Assembly: GCA_963968595.1 (NCBI GenBank)
Contig: CAXAHJ010000122.1
Coordinates: forward strand, 1-9,880
DNA length: 9,880 nucleotides
Direction: 5' to 3'
From: GCA-2730975 sp937893275
GTDB taxonomy: Bacteria > Verrucomicrobiota > Verrucomicrobiia > Opitutales > Seribacteraceae
Both the position numbers and the translations under genes were made by a program. The notes under the pieces are model-generated. The model had not been told where the DNA came from, did no database searches, and saw nothing but the letters and a program-made list of their open reading frames with translations. This document shows, piece by piece, positions 1-6,258 of this stretch (position 1 is the first letter of the stretch; the number at the start of each line of letters is the position of its first letter).

Positions 1-78
1 CCCGACCTAATCAAGGAAATGGCCCGCCTCATGACTGATTCCCGAACCGTCAACTCGACTTTTCGATTATTCCGTTAG
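1..78 (+). CDS. C-terminal end of a probable sulfatase (5' truncated by window edge)
   Basis: Frame 1 is open from the first base to a TAG stop at 76-78 and encodes 25 residues. They begin PDLIKEMARLMTDSRT and end in FRLFR. In arylsulfatases and related sulfatases the last helix typically has the pattern 'hP-[DE]-hh--h--hM-[DE]-[AS]-[RH]-T' followed by a short aromatic tail, and this fragment fits that pattern well. Sulfatases of this group hydrolyse sulfate esters of polysaccharides or other substrates using a formylglycine residue. That residue would lie upstream, outside the window, so the enzymatic core cannot be checked. The gene converges on the minus-strand gene that ends at 111, leaving 32 bases between the stops. 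I see no obvious hairpin there. The coding call is fairly safe. The family call rests on 25 residues only, and another protein with a similar amphipathic C-terminal helix remains possible. Confidence 0.5.
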   Translation, partial: PDLIKEMARLMTDSRTVNSTFRLFR

Positions 79-110
79 TCAGCGACGATACAACTTAGGA
101 GACTCTGGGA

Positions 111-650
111 TTATCTATCTATATTTTTAATGGGAGGAGGCGGAGGTTCGACATCCGCCTCGATGAAGACGGAGGTTCCTTGCTTTGGGCCTTTTGTGAA
201 TAAAACGATCTTACCTTTTTTCAACTGATCGGCGCTATAGTTGCCGAAATGTTGTTTCTTTATATATAGCGGCGCGTCATCATAAGTCATCGTGGTGGTG
301 TCTTCTCTATCCATGATGTCTTCTTTGCTTCCAGTCATTACACGAAGCATATTTATGTCTATCTTGCCGTCTTTAACGCCATCGACCAAATCCAAGTCCT
401 TAAAGATTTCCTTAACGTCATTACGTTTAACCACACCTTTGTCGTTTAACAATTCCATCACACTAGCCAAGAGGAGCGATACAAACCCCAAGTCGTGTTC
501 CAGTTGCTCTATTTTCTTATCAACTGATTTCTCCGCTCGGCTATTTCTTCTTTCCTGATTACGGTCTCTTCGCATTTGTTGCCTCTGAAGGGTTACTAAT
601 TCCCTGAGGTGATGTTCCCCGTCCGAAAGAAAAAAATCAGATAGTGCCAT
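111..650 (-). CDS. Hypothetical 179-aa protein with basic coiled coil, DGxxDG segment and polyproline tail
   Basis: I do not recognise a named family. I place the start at the ATG at 650-648. Upstream of it the frame stays open for 37 more codons, but that stretch covers a hairpin and AT-rich intergenic DNA. An AAAAAGG stretch lies about 8 bases upstream of the chosen ATG, and TATATAT at about 684-677 could be a -10 element. The predicted protein has a very basic, Arg/Gln-rich segment (about residues 21-45), probably helical. A short hydrophobic helix follows (about 54-68, LGFVSLLLASVMELL). Then comes GVVKRNDVKEIFKDLDLVDG followed by VKDGK (72-96), which resembles a small helix-turn-helix or EF-hand-like unit seen at the end of coiled-coil proteins. 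A lysine-rich stretch follows (about 131-156), and PPPPP at 169-173 near the C-terminus. There is no signal peptide or clear transmembrane segment, so a cytosolic protein is likely. It is transcribed in the same direction as the upstream operon but separated from it by 123 bases containing a hairpin, so it is probably its own unit. No function can be inferred. Confidence 0.75.
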   Translation of the reverse strand: MALSDFFLSDGEHHLRELVTLQRQQMRRDRNQERRNSRAEKSVDKKIEQLEHDLGFVSLLLASVMELLNDKGVVKRNDVKEIFKDLDLVDGVKDGKIDINMLRVMTGSKEDIMDREDTTTMTYDDAPLYIKKQHFGNYSADQLKKGKIVLFTKGPKQGTSVFIEADVEPPPPPIKNIDR

Positions 651-742
651 TTGGTTTACCTTTTTTGAAGTTGTGGATATATATTGGAAAAGATTTGTGA
701 CTGAGGTTGAAGTACCACAACGCTTAAACGAATGACAGTTTC

Positions 743-761
743 TTGGATAAGAGATATCCAA
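743..761 (-). terminator. Inverted repeat just after the enolase-like gene (possible 3' end hairpin)
   Basis: A perfect 7-base-pair inverted repeat, TTGGATA (743-749) and TATCCAA (755-761), has a 5-base loop. It starts 12 bases beyond the TAA stop of the enolase-like gene (776-774). It is placed where an operon terminator or 3' stabilising hairpin would be. The stem is AT-rich, however, and no U-tract follows in the minus direction, so a canonical intrinsic terminator is not supported. Confidence 0.35.
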
Positions 762-773
762 TCTGAATGTTGT

Positions 774-2243
774 TTATACTGTGCGCAAGCCTTCTTGGAT
801 GAAGCTGTTTGAGTCGCTCGGTTTCACTTCTGCGAGGGCTGAAAAATCGAGGTTTGGGGCGGGACCAAAGGGAGCAGCGTTAAGGGTGGTGATGTCGAGG
901 AGGCCGTTTTCGATGAGCAGGGTGGGATAACCATCGGGGTGGTGATGGTAAAGGTCGCCGTGGTGGGCGAGAATGGTTTTTTGGACGGATTCGGGCCATG
1001 CGGAGAGGCCTTTGAAATAGTGATGCCCGTTGCGCTCGACGTGCTCGATGCCAAGTGTGGCCATGATGGCGAGGTCTTGCAGGAGGGCGATGGGGCCAAC
1101 ATTGGCGAGGTCTTCCCCCGAGAGGTGGACGGGGCGTTCACGGAAAACTCTAGCGTGGGCGAGGGTGGCGGCGTTGGCGATGCCTTTGACGATGCCCTTG
1201 CAGTTCTTGTGACTGGCGCCGTCGTAGCCGAGGTCGAGGGCGTTGGGAAGGGAATCGAGGGAACCGTCGGCCTCGTCGATTATAAAGCAGGGTCGCTCTG
1301 GCCAACTGGAGAAATCGGCGGCGACCGCGGGTGCGAAGGTTTCGTTGCGGTGGGCGGGTTGCTCAACGAGGAGGAGACCGCCGTCTAGAAAAGTCCTCAG
1401 GGAGTCCTCCTCTCGCCATGCTTCCCAGTGCTCGCGAAAGGCCGAGATGCTAGAGTACTGCTCGTTGCCATCTAAGGTAAAACGGGCTTCCGGTCCCAGA
1501 ATTTCGGCCAATTTTTGGAGGCGAGGGAGGTCCGATTCGAGCTGGCCGCAGACTTTTATTTTAAAATAATTTAATTTATAGGAGCGAATGCAGGACTCGA
1601 GGTCGAGGGGCAGAGAGTCGTCTGCACGGGTTTCGTCGGTGACGTCGTCGGGCGTCAGGGGATCGCCGAGACCGATGGTGTGGCGAGCGATGATTGTAGC
1701 CCGTGGCTTTTGGGGCAGAGCTTCGGCGAGAGAAAGATCGTTTAGCTCCGGGCGAACGTCGCCAAGACGGATTCCAAGCAGGTTTTCGCGGATGACTTTG
1801 TGGATAGGGCGCCCGAGGTGGCGGCAGAGGGCATCGAGCAAGGCGCGTTCCACGAGACTTACGCCGAGGTTGGCGAGAAGAGGCGGATGCCCTTCGGCGG
1901 ATGCCCAAGCCACTTGTCCGTCGTAGAGCTTTCGCCAAAGGTTGAAGAAGGTTGTGGAAGGGGAGGCAAGGGCGATGTTTACTGCGTTCTCGATGACGGC
2001 GAGCATGGCGGGGAGGTCTTGCTCGAAGGTGGTGTCGGGTGCTTTCGTGAACCATTTCGGTGGGAGACCTTCGGAGGTGATGCCGTGTGCGAGGGTTCCG
2101 TTTACCTCGACGGAGGCCTGCAGCACGAGGTGGGGCAGAGCGGTGAGACTGGCGATGCCATATTTGAACGGAAAGCGGGTCCGCATGGGGAGGACGCGGA
2201 AATCGACCTGCTTGAGGTCGAGCGTGGGGAGAGCGATCTTCAC
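774..2243 (-). CDS. Enolase-superfamily enzyme (mandelate racemase/muconate lactonizing enzyme-like), function unknown
   Basis: This 489-residue protein has enolase-superfamily architecture: an N-terminal capping domain (about 10-150), then a TIM barrel with the expected acid/base and Mg2+ ligands in order. YFKIKVCG gives the KxK pair (K228, K230). FTLDGN gives a first metal ligand (D258), LLVEQP the second (E294) and FIIDEAD the third (D323 or E324). GASHKNCKG gives candidate catalytic lysines (K346, K349). The superfamily abstracts a proton alpha to a carboxylate, leading to dehydration, racemisation or cycloisomerisation. The conserved RFPFKYGIASLTALPHL and LPPKWFTK segments look like those of an uncharacterised group I associate with Planctomycetes and Verrucomicrobia. 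At about 489 residues it is longer than the usual 360-420, partly through an insert before the KxK strand (about 160-220). The start is the GTG at 2243-2241, which overlaps the TGA of the MetE-like gene (GTGA) and suggests translational coupling. Longer in-frame starts would run inside that gene and give an Arg/Pro-rich shadow peptide. The substrate is unknown. Confidence 0.85.
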   Translation of the reverse strand: MKIALPTLDLKQVDFRVLPMRTRFPFKYGIASLTALPHLVLQASVEVNGTLAHGITSEGLPPKWFTKAPDTTFEQDLPAMLAVIENAVNIALASPSTTFFNLWRKLYDGQVAWASAEGHPPLLANLGVSLVERALLDALCRHLGRPIHKVIRENLLGIRLGDVRPELNDLSLAEALPQKPRATIIARHTIGLGDPLTPDDVTDETRADDSLPLDLESCIRSYKLNYFKIKVCGQLESDLPRLQKLAEILGPEARFTLDGNEQYSSISAFREHWEAWREEDSLRTFLDGGLLLVEQPAHRNETFAPAVAADFSSWPERPCFIIDEADGSLDSLPNALDLGYDGASHKNCKGIVKGIANAATLAHARVFRERPVHLSGEDLANVGPIALLQDLAIMATLGIEHVERNGHHYFKGLSAWPESVQKTILAHHGDLYHHHPDGYPTLLIENGLLDITTLNAAPFGPAPNLDFSALAEVKPSDSNSFIQEGLRTV

Positions 2244-3244
2244 TCCCCGAGGTAGAGGTCGCGTCCGGCGGCGAGGGCGGCGATCTTGCGGTCTGCCACG
2301 GAACGCTTCAGCATCCAAAAACCACAGTCGGGGTGAATCCAGCGGATTCGTCCCTCCCCGAGCTTGGACTCTGCTTGTTCGAGGGCTTTAGCGACATCGT
2401 CGGCCGTTTCGACTTGGTTTGCCTTCACATCGACCACTCCGATGCCGAGGGCGATACGTTCGTCCACTTTGGCGAGGGCTTCTAGGTCTTCGCTCGGACG
2501 GTGGGCAAGCTCGAGGACGACATGGTCGGCTCGAAGGGCATTGAGGAAAGCAAGCAAAGCTTCCCAGGTTCCGCCTTGAATCGTTTGACCACCATAGTTG
2601 CCGAAGCAGAGGTGGACGGCTTTTTCTCCTTCGAAGGCATCGAGAATACGGTTGATGGCTTCGGCGGCAAGGGGACCATGCTTGGGATTTCCGGGAACAT
2701 TTGCCTCGTCCACCTGAAGGCAGGCACAAGAGAGGGAGGAGGCTTGCTTGGCAAGTACGTCGGCTAGGTTGAGGGTGAGTTTCTCGAAGTCACCGTAATG
2801 GAGGTCCAGCAGGGTGCGAGCCAGCATGTAGGGTGAAGTTACGGTGAACTTGAAGGAGCCGCCCGCAACGCTTGCAGCTCGTGAGCAATCTTCCGGAAGG
2901 TTCAGCACGCCCTCGTCTAACTGGCTACGTACGATGCCGGCCGGCTTGGCCCGAAAGCCCATCTCGGCCTTGGCCCGAAAGGCGTCGTGGTCGGCGCGGC
3001 CGACTTGTGAGTCGATGCCCCCGAGCTTGCCCGTAAAGTATTCGATCATGCCGTTGGTGTCGGGATGATTGACGTCAAAGCGATACAATTCGCCGTCGGT
3101 CGGCAGATCGACGCCTGCATCGCGTTGGGTGGCGAAGATGACGCGGGTTGCATCCACTAGGGATTGTTCGTTCGGGTAGACGGCAAGCCAATCGGGAACG
3201 GGATAGGAACCAACGGTGGAAACTTGGATGCGTGGAGTGCTCAT
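2240..3244 (-). CDS. Stand-alone MetE-type (cobalamin-independent methionine synthase C-terminal-like) zinc protein
   Basis: This 334-residue protein corresponds to the C-terminal UROD/MetE-like barrel only. The N-terminal folate-binding half of full MetE (about 750 residues) is absent. Visible family signatures are VGSYPVP (11-17), LPTDGELYR (48-55), LQVDEANVPGNP (176-187), HLCFGNYGG (211-219), VLELAHRP (243-250), GIGVVDVK (267-274) and IHPDCGFWML (303-312). They supply the four residues that bind zinc in this family: H211, C213, E245 and C307. Zinc activates a thiol for alkyl transfer. Known relatives include methionine synthase, epoxyalkane:coenzyme M transferase and several methylthiol-related enzymes. 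A complete zinc site without the folate domain points to an alkyl- or methyltransferase, or a C-S bond lyase, rather than a normal methionine synthase. The start is the ATG at 3244-3242, which has no strong Shine-Dalgarno sequence and lies 19 bases after the symporter stop. The gene overlaps the enolase-like gene by four bases. The substrate is not determined. Confidence 0.85.
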   Translation of the reverse strand: MSTPRIQVSTVGSYPVPDWLAVYPNEQSLVDATRVIFATQRDAGVDLPTDGELYRFDVNHPDTNGMIEYFTGKLGGIDSQVGRADHDAFRAKAEMGFRAKPAGIVRSQLDEGVLNLPEDCSRAASVAGGSFKFTVTSPYMLARTLLDLHYGDFEKLTLNLADVLAKQASSLSCACLQVDEANVPGNPKHGPLAAEAINRILDAFEGEKAVHLCFGNYGGQTIQGGTWEALLAFLNALRADHVVLELAHRPSEDLEALAKVDERIALGIGVVDVKANQVETADDVAKALEQAESKLGEGRIRWIHPDCGFWMLKRSVADRKIAALAAGRDLYLGE

Positions 3245-3263
3245 AATAATTAATGGTGAAGGA

Positions 3264-4904
3264 TCACCACTTGGCTTTGATTATCCTGCGGAACTCGTCA
3301 ATGCGCTTTTGCGGTACCTTTTTCGTTACTCGGCTTACGAAACCGAACACGATTGCGTTGGCAGCGATGCCTACGGCGCTGACGTGAACGATTTTCGTGA
3401 TACCGAAGCTCCATTCGGGCTTTATTGTTAGAAGGAGGACCAATCCGATGCCTGCGGTCAAACCGGCGATGGCTCCTTGGCGGGTTCCCTTGTTCAAAAA
3501 TAAGACGTCGATGGCGATAGGGAGTAACTGACTAGAGAAGGCGATGGCCAATAGCATGAGTTGGGATATGAGTTCTAGCGGATTGAACGCTCCTGCCTTT
3601 TGACTCCACTCCACCAACGCGACCGCGGCCATTGTCGCTATAACAATTACGATTCGCCCGACCCATGTCCTTTCTCGTTCATCGGCTTGCGGGCGGATGA
3701 AACGGTCGTAGACGTCGCGGGTCAGGACGGCGCTTAAGGCGTGCAAATTGCTGTCGGCAGTGCTCATGGAGGCAGCCAGTACTGCAATCAAAATCATGGT
3801 TACCACAACTGCACCGAAGGTAATGCCTAGCATCTCAGGCACCACCCGCTGAATCATGACGATGACAATTTGGTCCACCTCGCTTGATTGCGCTCCGACC
3901 GAGGGATGCGGAATGATTCCTTCTGCTGTGATTCCAGGCGGGAACAGGATTTGCCCACCCAAGGCTACGAGCATGATGCCGAAGAGAAAGCAGACTGGCA
4001 ATACGACTGCAAATACGAGTGCCGATTTGCGTAAAGTATTCGAATCCTTGGCTGCGTAGAAACGCATCCATTGCCCTGGCTGTATGATAGATCCGAGAGA
4101 GGCAAAAGCACAAATCGTGAAGAGCATCCCTGGATTCCACTTGTCCGAATATCCAGGAGCGGAAAGAGCCATTGCGGGAAGTGTCGAGACCGCCTCGAAA
4201 TAGCCGCCGAGACCACCGAAATATACAATTGTGGCAAGACCTGCCACCAGCATGCCGAAAATTAGTAGGATGCCTTGGATTACATCTGTCCACGCCACCG
4301 AACGCATGCCTCCTACCAGCACATAGGCCATGGTCAGGAAAGAAAGAGCCCACACGCCTGTCTCGTACATCGTGAAAGAGCTTCCGAAAAATTCCAGAGG
4401 TGGCGCCTCGGGGAAAAGACGTTGGGCGAGGTAACCGCCCGCTTTGATTTGCATGATGACGTAGGGCAACACGTAAAGGGCACTTGTGGCCGCCGCCAAA
4501 AGTCTTACCTCCGTTCCGCCGTAATAATCCCCCACAAGGTCGGCTGGCGTTACATAGCCTCTAGCCTTGCCTAGTTTTCGAATGCGGTCGCCAAGTAAAT
4601 AAACGGCGGCTCCGGCTACTGGAAGGTTGAGGGCGAAGAGAAAGAAGCTGATACCGTCCCGATACACCACCCCGGGAATGCCCAGCAACGCAGCGCTGGA
4701 GAAAAAGGTGGCCATGATCGTGAGCGAGGTGACGATTGCGCCCTGCCCGCGTCCGGCGAGGTAGTAGTCTTCCTCCGTCGCCTTTCCCTTACGGTAACCA
4801 AGGTAACACAACCAGACCAGTAGCAGCATGTAGCCCCCGAGCATGAAATGGGGAAGATGCTCTCCAGCAATATCAGTGGCTGCTAGGATGTGCCAATTGC
4901 TCAT
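3264..4904 (-). CDS. Sodium/solute symporter, SSS family
   Basis: This 546-residue protein is strongly hydrophobic with roughly 13 transmembrane helices, the normal size and layout for the solute:sodium symporter family (LeuT fold). Signature stretches are EDYYLAGRG (45-53) after the first helix, ATFFSSAALLGIPG (65-78) around the first Na+-site region, GGMRSVAWTDVIQG (198-211), and the family's hallmark AASMSTADSNLHALSAVLTR (377-396). The last includes S381/T382, near the expected Na2 sodium ligands. It imports a small solute, usually an organic acid, sugar, amino acid or vitamin, across the inner membrane using the Na+ gradient. The substrate is not predictable from sequence. The start is the ATG at 4904-4902, which overlaps the TGA of the upstream small membrane gene (ATGA), so the two are very probably co-translated as transporter and partner. 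Downstream lie the MetE-like and enolase-like genes, making this the likely importer of their substrate. Confidence 0.93.
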   Translation of the reverse strand: MSNWHILAATDIAGEHLPHFMLGGYMLLLVWLCYLGYRKGKATEEDYYLAGRGQGAIVTSLTIMATFFSSAALLGIPGVVYRDGISFFLFALNLPVAGAAVYLLGDRIRKLGKARGYVTPADLVGDYYGGTEVRLLAAATSALYVLPYVIMQIKAGGYLAQRLFPEAPPLEFFGSSFTMYETGVWALSFLTMAYVLVGGMRSVAWTDVIQGILLIFGMLVAGLATIVYFGGLGGYFEAVSTLPAMALSAPGYSDKWNPGMLFTICAFASLGSIIQPGQWMRFYAAKDSNTLRKSALVFAVVLPVCFLFGIMLVALGGQILFPPGITAEGIIPHPSVGAQSSEVDQIVIVMIQRVVPEMLGITFGAVVVTMILIAVLAASMSTADSNLHALSAVLTRDVYDRFIRPQADERERTWVGRIVIVIATMAAVALVEWSQKAGAFNPLELISQLMLLAIAFSSQLLPIAIDVLFLNKGTRQGAIAGLTAGIGLVLLLTIKPEWSFGITKIVHVSAVGIAANAIVFGFVSRVTKKVPQKRIDEFRRIIKAKW

Positions 4905-5137
4905 TCGTCAAGATCTTTTCCGTTTGTCCAGAGTTTTCGGTAGGCCACCAAAACCACCCCTGCTTGTACAAAAAACCAGAACGACGCCCAAGCGAAGAGT
5001 ACGGGCATGCCGAGAAACGTGGTGGTGGATGGATTGTTGGGCGATGGGTTTACCAGATATAAACCTGGACCCGGTCCCATAATGAGGGCAAAGAGAAAAA
5101 TTGATGCGAGAATTTTACTTAGCCGAGTCTTGAGCAT
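4901..5137 (-). CDS. Small two-helix membrane protein, probable SSS transporter partner (DUF3311-like)
   Basis: The 78-residue product has two hydrophobic segments (about 8-29 and 46-66), separated by a loop rich in Pro, Asn and Ser with NPSPNNPSTTTFLGMP, and ends in a charged tail (KDLDE). Small two-helix proteins encoded immediately before SSS symporters (YjcH/DUF4212- and DUF3311-type families) are common. The '...P-x-[NF]-x-x-P-...-F-x-G-[MLF]-P-' loop before the second helix resembles the DUF3311 type. Its likely role is to support assembly or activity of the symporter at the inner membrane; this comes from context, not from a recognised active site. I chose the ATG at 5137-5135, preceded by AGGAG with a 4-base gap, over an in-frame TTG at 5149. 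That Shine-Dalgarno sequence sits directly behind the stop codon of the aldo/keto reductase gene. The 3' end overlaps the symporter start by four bases. Confidence 0.8.
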   Translation of the reverse strand: MLKTRLSKILASIFLFALIMGPGPGLYLVNPSPNNPSTTTFLGMPVLFAWASFWFFVQAGVVLVAYRKLWTNGKDLDE

Positions 5138-5145
5138 CGTACTCC

Positions 5146-6129
5146 TCAATAAGGTCCTCGGATGTGAGGACTCACTCTTTCGTTATAGAAGGCTTTGAGC
5201 TTTTCGTGAAGTTCGTCGGGGAGGGTCGGCAGCTTTGAAGCAGAAGCGTTACCTTGAGCTTGCTCCACACGACTCGCTCCCGGGATGATCGTCGTGATGC
5301 CGTCGAAATCGAGTATCCATCTCAGGGCCATCGTCGCCATGCTCATGCCTTCAGGAACGAATTGCTTTAGCTCATTCGCCAGTTCCGTACCTTTGTCTAA
5401 GCCGAGTCCCGCGAATGTTTCGCCTACGTTGAAGAATTGACCGTCTGCGTTGAAACCCCGATGGTCGTTCTCTGAAAAGGTGGAATCGGGTGAAAGCTTG
5501 CCCGATAAAAGCCCGCTGGCCAGCGGCAACCTTACTATAATTGCAATATTCATCGCCTTCGCTTTTTCGAATAGTATCTCGGCTGGCTTATGGCGGAAAA
5601 TGTTGAAGATGATTTGAAGAGAGGTCAGACCGTCTTGTTCCAGACAGATCAGAGCTTCATCCATGCTCTCCACACTCACGCCCCATTGGCGGATTAAGCC
5701 GGCGGCCTGTTGTTTTCGCATTTCGTCAAACACTTCTCCTTGTCTCAAAACTTCAGTCGGGAGACAGTGTAGTTGCGTGAGGTCAAGGCTTTCCACGCCA
5801 AGATGTTTGAGCGAGTCTTCCGTAGAACCACGTAGATTTTCAGGTGTGAAGTTATTAGGGAACATATGGTCCCGTCTACCCAGCTTGGTCGCGACGAATA
5901 GCTCATCCGGATTTCCCTTTAGAAACTTCCCAATCAGCTGCTCGCTCCTTCCACCACCATACACGTCTGCGGTGTCGAGGAAGTTGACGCCACTTTCAAC
6001 TGCTCCTCGCAAAATGTCCAGGGCTTCTGCTTCATCGAGATCGCCCCAGCAATCACCACCCAACTGCCAGCAACCGAGCCCTACCTCTGAGGCATGAAAA
6101 TTACTATTACCAAAAATTCGTTTGTTCAT
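5146..6129 (-). CDS. Aldo/keto reductase
   Basis: This 327-residue protein is of standard length for the aldo/keto reductase superfamily (NAD(P)H-dependent reduction of aldehydes and ketones, or the reverse, in an (alpha/beta)8 barrel in the cytosol). The catalytic tetrad is complete: D52 and Y57 in NFLDTADVYGGGRSEQLIGK (49-68), K82 in VATKLGRR, and H121 in LTQLHCLP. The cofactor-binding segment near the C-terminus is IPGASRVEQAQGN (282-294). The start GLGCWQLGGDCWG (18-30) is typical of the group that acts on sugars and small carbonyl compounds. No specific substrate can be assigned. The start is the ATG at 6129-6127, which overlaps the TGA of a possible 38-codon upstream ORF (ATGA); no Shine-Dalgarno sequence precedes it. 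The gene is followed after 8 bases by the small membrane protein, so it probably heads or nearly heads the uptake/catabolic operon and would carry out a redox step on the imported compound or a product of it. Confidence 0.93.
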   Translation of the reverse strand: MNKRIFGNSNFHASEVGLGCWQLGGDCWGDLDEAEALDILRGAVESGVNFLDTADVYGGGRSEQLIGKFLKGNPDELFVATKLGRRDHMFPNNFTPENLRGSTEDSLKHLGVESLDLTQLHCLPTEVLRQGEVFDEMRKQQAAGLIRQWGVSVESMDEALICLEQDGLTSLQIIFNIFRHKPAEILFEKAKAMNIAIIVRLPLASGLLSGKLSPDSTFSENDHRGFNADGQFFNVGETFAGLGLDKGTELANELKQFVPEGMSMATMALRWILDFDGITTIIPGASRVEQAQGNASASKLPTLPDELHEKLKAFYNERVSPHIRGPY

Positions 6130-6242
6130 GAAATTGAATAGGAGGCGATAAAAGTGACTTCCTTTAGATCGCGCAAGTTCGGAAGGATGTCTTTGGTCTG
6201 GCCGAAATGCTGAGTTCCGGCATTGTTCGAGACTTTTTCCAT
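6126..6242 (-). CDS. Possible small peptide (38 aa) overlapping the aldo/keto reductase start
   Basis: An ATG at 6242-6240 opens a 38-codon frame whose TGA overlaps the reductase ATG as ATGA, the same junction type seen twice more in this operon. The peptide contains QHFGQTKDILPNLRDLKEV, which looks like an ordinary amphipathic helical protein segment rather than random translation, and its codons resemble those of the neighbours. No signal peptide, membrane helix or known motif is present. It could be a true small protein, a coupling leader peptide, or a remnant of a larger gene (upstream the frame is closed by a TGA inside the divergent gene). No Shine-Dalgarno sequence precedes the ATG, which weakens the call. 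If it is real, only 16 bases separate it from the divergent gene at 6259. Confidence 0.4.
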   Translation of the reverse strand: MEKVSNNAGTQHFGQTKDILPNLRDLKEVTFIASYSIS

Positions 6243-6258
6243 GACTGAAGAATAGTTA

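Noticed and set aside
110..126. Similarity of TTATCTATCTATATT near the left edge to TTATCTATATT near the right edge (9850-9860)
   Set aside because: Short AT-rich match, no longer repeat around it, and the left copy encodes the end of a protein. Not evidence of att sites or a mobile element.
292..558. 88-codon + strand frame opposite the 179-aa gene
   Set aside because: Ser/Leu-rich antisense shadow of the minus-strand gene, with no ribosome binding site or motif.
651..761. N-terminal extension of the 179-aa protein by 37 residues
   Set aside because: It spans a hairpin and AT-rich promoter-like DNA, and the downstream ATG has a better ribosome binding site.
2244..2318. N-terminal extension of the enolase-like protein by 25 residues
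   Set aside because: The extension is Arg/Pro-rich and lies wholly within the MetE-like coding region in another frame. The GTG overlapping the upstream TGA is the natural start.
939..2391. Several long overlapping open frames on both strands across the enolase-like and MetE-like genes
   Set aside because: They lie in G+C-rich DNA, have Arg/Ser/Gly-biased composition and no family motifs. The minus-strand frames used by the two enzymes carry full catalytic signatures.
6140..6213. + strand AGGAGG followed 8 bases later by a GTG frame of 19 codons
   Set aside because: The Shine-Dalgarno match is very good, but the frame ends at TGA 45 bases before the next gene, has no recognisable content, and is antisense to a more protein-like minus-strand frame ending on the reductase start.
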